The notes below the pieces were generated by a model. It saw only the letters and a program-made list of their open reading frames with translations, did no database searches and was not told the DNA's origin. DNA of 5,911 nt, taken from assembly GCA_964449175.1 (NCBI GenBank), contig CAYUYH010000170.1, positions 1-5,911 of the forward strand, in the 5' to 3' direction. The position numbers and the translations under genes were made by a program. Positions within the stretch are counted from its first letter, which is position 1; every line of letters starts with the position of its first letter. Shown in pieces: positions 5,539 to 5,911 of the stretch. The DNA comes from CAYUYH01 sp964449175 (lineage in GTDB: Bacteria > Planctomycetota > Phycisphaerae > SM23-33).

Positions 5539-5911
5539 CGTAGAGGAACGCGTCGTTGGTGTCTCTCCAGTCAGTCCAGTACTCCGTCTTGGTCGCGCTT
5601 TCACATTTGTCTGCGTTTGCCCTATCCCCGTAGGTGGTGTATATAACGTCGTACGGATGGGCCCTTCTTCCGTCGTTGGCCAGCTCTCCGATGTCGGCCC
5701 TCTTCTCACCACTGGCCTGGCTGTCGCCCTTAACCACGTTGATGTGCTCGCCCTGATGGTTGGGGCTCATGTTGATCTTGATGTCGGACTTCGACATCGC
5801 CGGCACCCTCGTCCATGCCGTCAGGTCGCTGCTTCTGGTCCCGTCGAAGTTGGGGTTCTTGTCGGCCATGTAATACTGCTGAGGGTTGCTGTACACGTTG
5901 CCCTTGTACAC
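5519..5911 (-). CDS. C-terminal part of an H-X9-DG-type prepilin-processing (pseudopilin-like) protein, truncated at the window edge
   Basis: About 131 codons are visible, open at the right edge; the apparent first GTG is probably internal, because relatives carry an N-terminal prepilin cleavage motif and a hydrophobic helix that would lie outside. The visible part shows the C-terminal pattern of planctomycete pseudopilin-like proteins: S-P-N-H (49-52 from the edge), then I-N-V-V-K-G-D-S (57-64), E-K-R-A-D-I-G, D-V-I-Y-T and a final D-A-F-L-Y-G-P near the terminus. The usual H-X9-D-G element is here H-X9-G-D (H52, G62-D63). Such proteins are thought to be processed by a prepilin peptidase and displayed through a type II secretion or type IV pilus-like system; the actual role is unknown. 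Its base composition is visibly less GC-rich than phoH and the GT87 gene. The family call rests on C-terminal motifs only. Confidence 0.7.
   Translation of the reverse strand: MYKGNVYSNPQQYYMADKNPNFDGTRSSDLTAWTRVPAMSKSDIKINMSPNHQGEHINVVKGDSQASGEKRADIGELANDGRRAHPYDVIYTTYGDRANADKCESATKTEYWTDWRDTNDAFLYGPITHE

Overview
The window looks like a piece of a GC-rich bacterial chromosome, most likely from a planctomycete (perhaps Phycisphaerae-like). Three things point there: a C-terminal fragment of an H-X9-DG-type prepilin-processing (pseudopilin-like) protein, a lineage-typical expanded family; a GT87/DUF2029-type membrane glycosyltransferase with an R-W / H-P-N variant of the family motifs; and a phoH-pgpH pair encoded without recognisable Shine-Dalgarno sequences. 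The lineage call is an inference from gene content, not from a marker gene.

Layout. Bases 1-215 are a non-coding upstream region with short repeats, hairpins and a good sigma70-like promoter (-10 TATAAT at 158-163). It drives a plus-strand GT87-type polytopic membrane glycosyltransferase (216-1736). This gene converges on a minus-strand operon; the two stop codons are only 6 bp apart and a hairpin spans the junction. The operon, read right to left, is phoH (PhoH/YbeZ-type ATPase, GTG start at 5138) followed after 9 nt by pgpH (7TM-HD cyclic-di-AMP phosphodiesterase, 4118-1743). Upstream of phoH lies a 380-base gap. It holds a long GC-rich, hairpin-rich leader of about 190 nt, a promoter with a perfect TATAAT box and 17-bp spacer, and a convincing intrinsic terminator. 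That terminator belongs to the next gene upstream, the 3' end of a minus-strand pseudopilin-like gene (5519 to the window edge), which ends in three tandem in-frame stop codons inside a perfect 10-bp hairpin.

How the genes fit together. PhoH (cytoplasmic RNA-associated NTPase) and PgpH (membrane-bound c-di-AMP hydrolase) are neighbours in many bacteria, usually followed by ybeY. Here the cluster stops after pgpH and ybeY is not present. The glycosyltransferase and the pseudopilin look functionally unrelated and are separated from the operon by convergence and by a terminator. I see no mobile element, CRISPR array, tRNA or rRNA. The least explained part of the window is the phoH leader; the rest is recognisable housekeeping or lineage-typical content, and I do not see a clearly novel multi-gene system.
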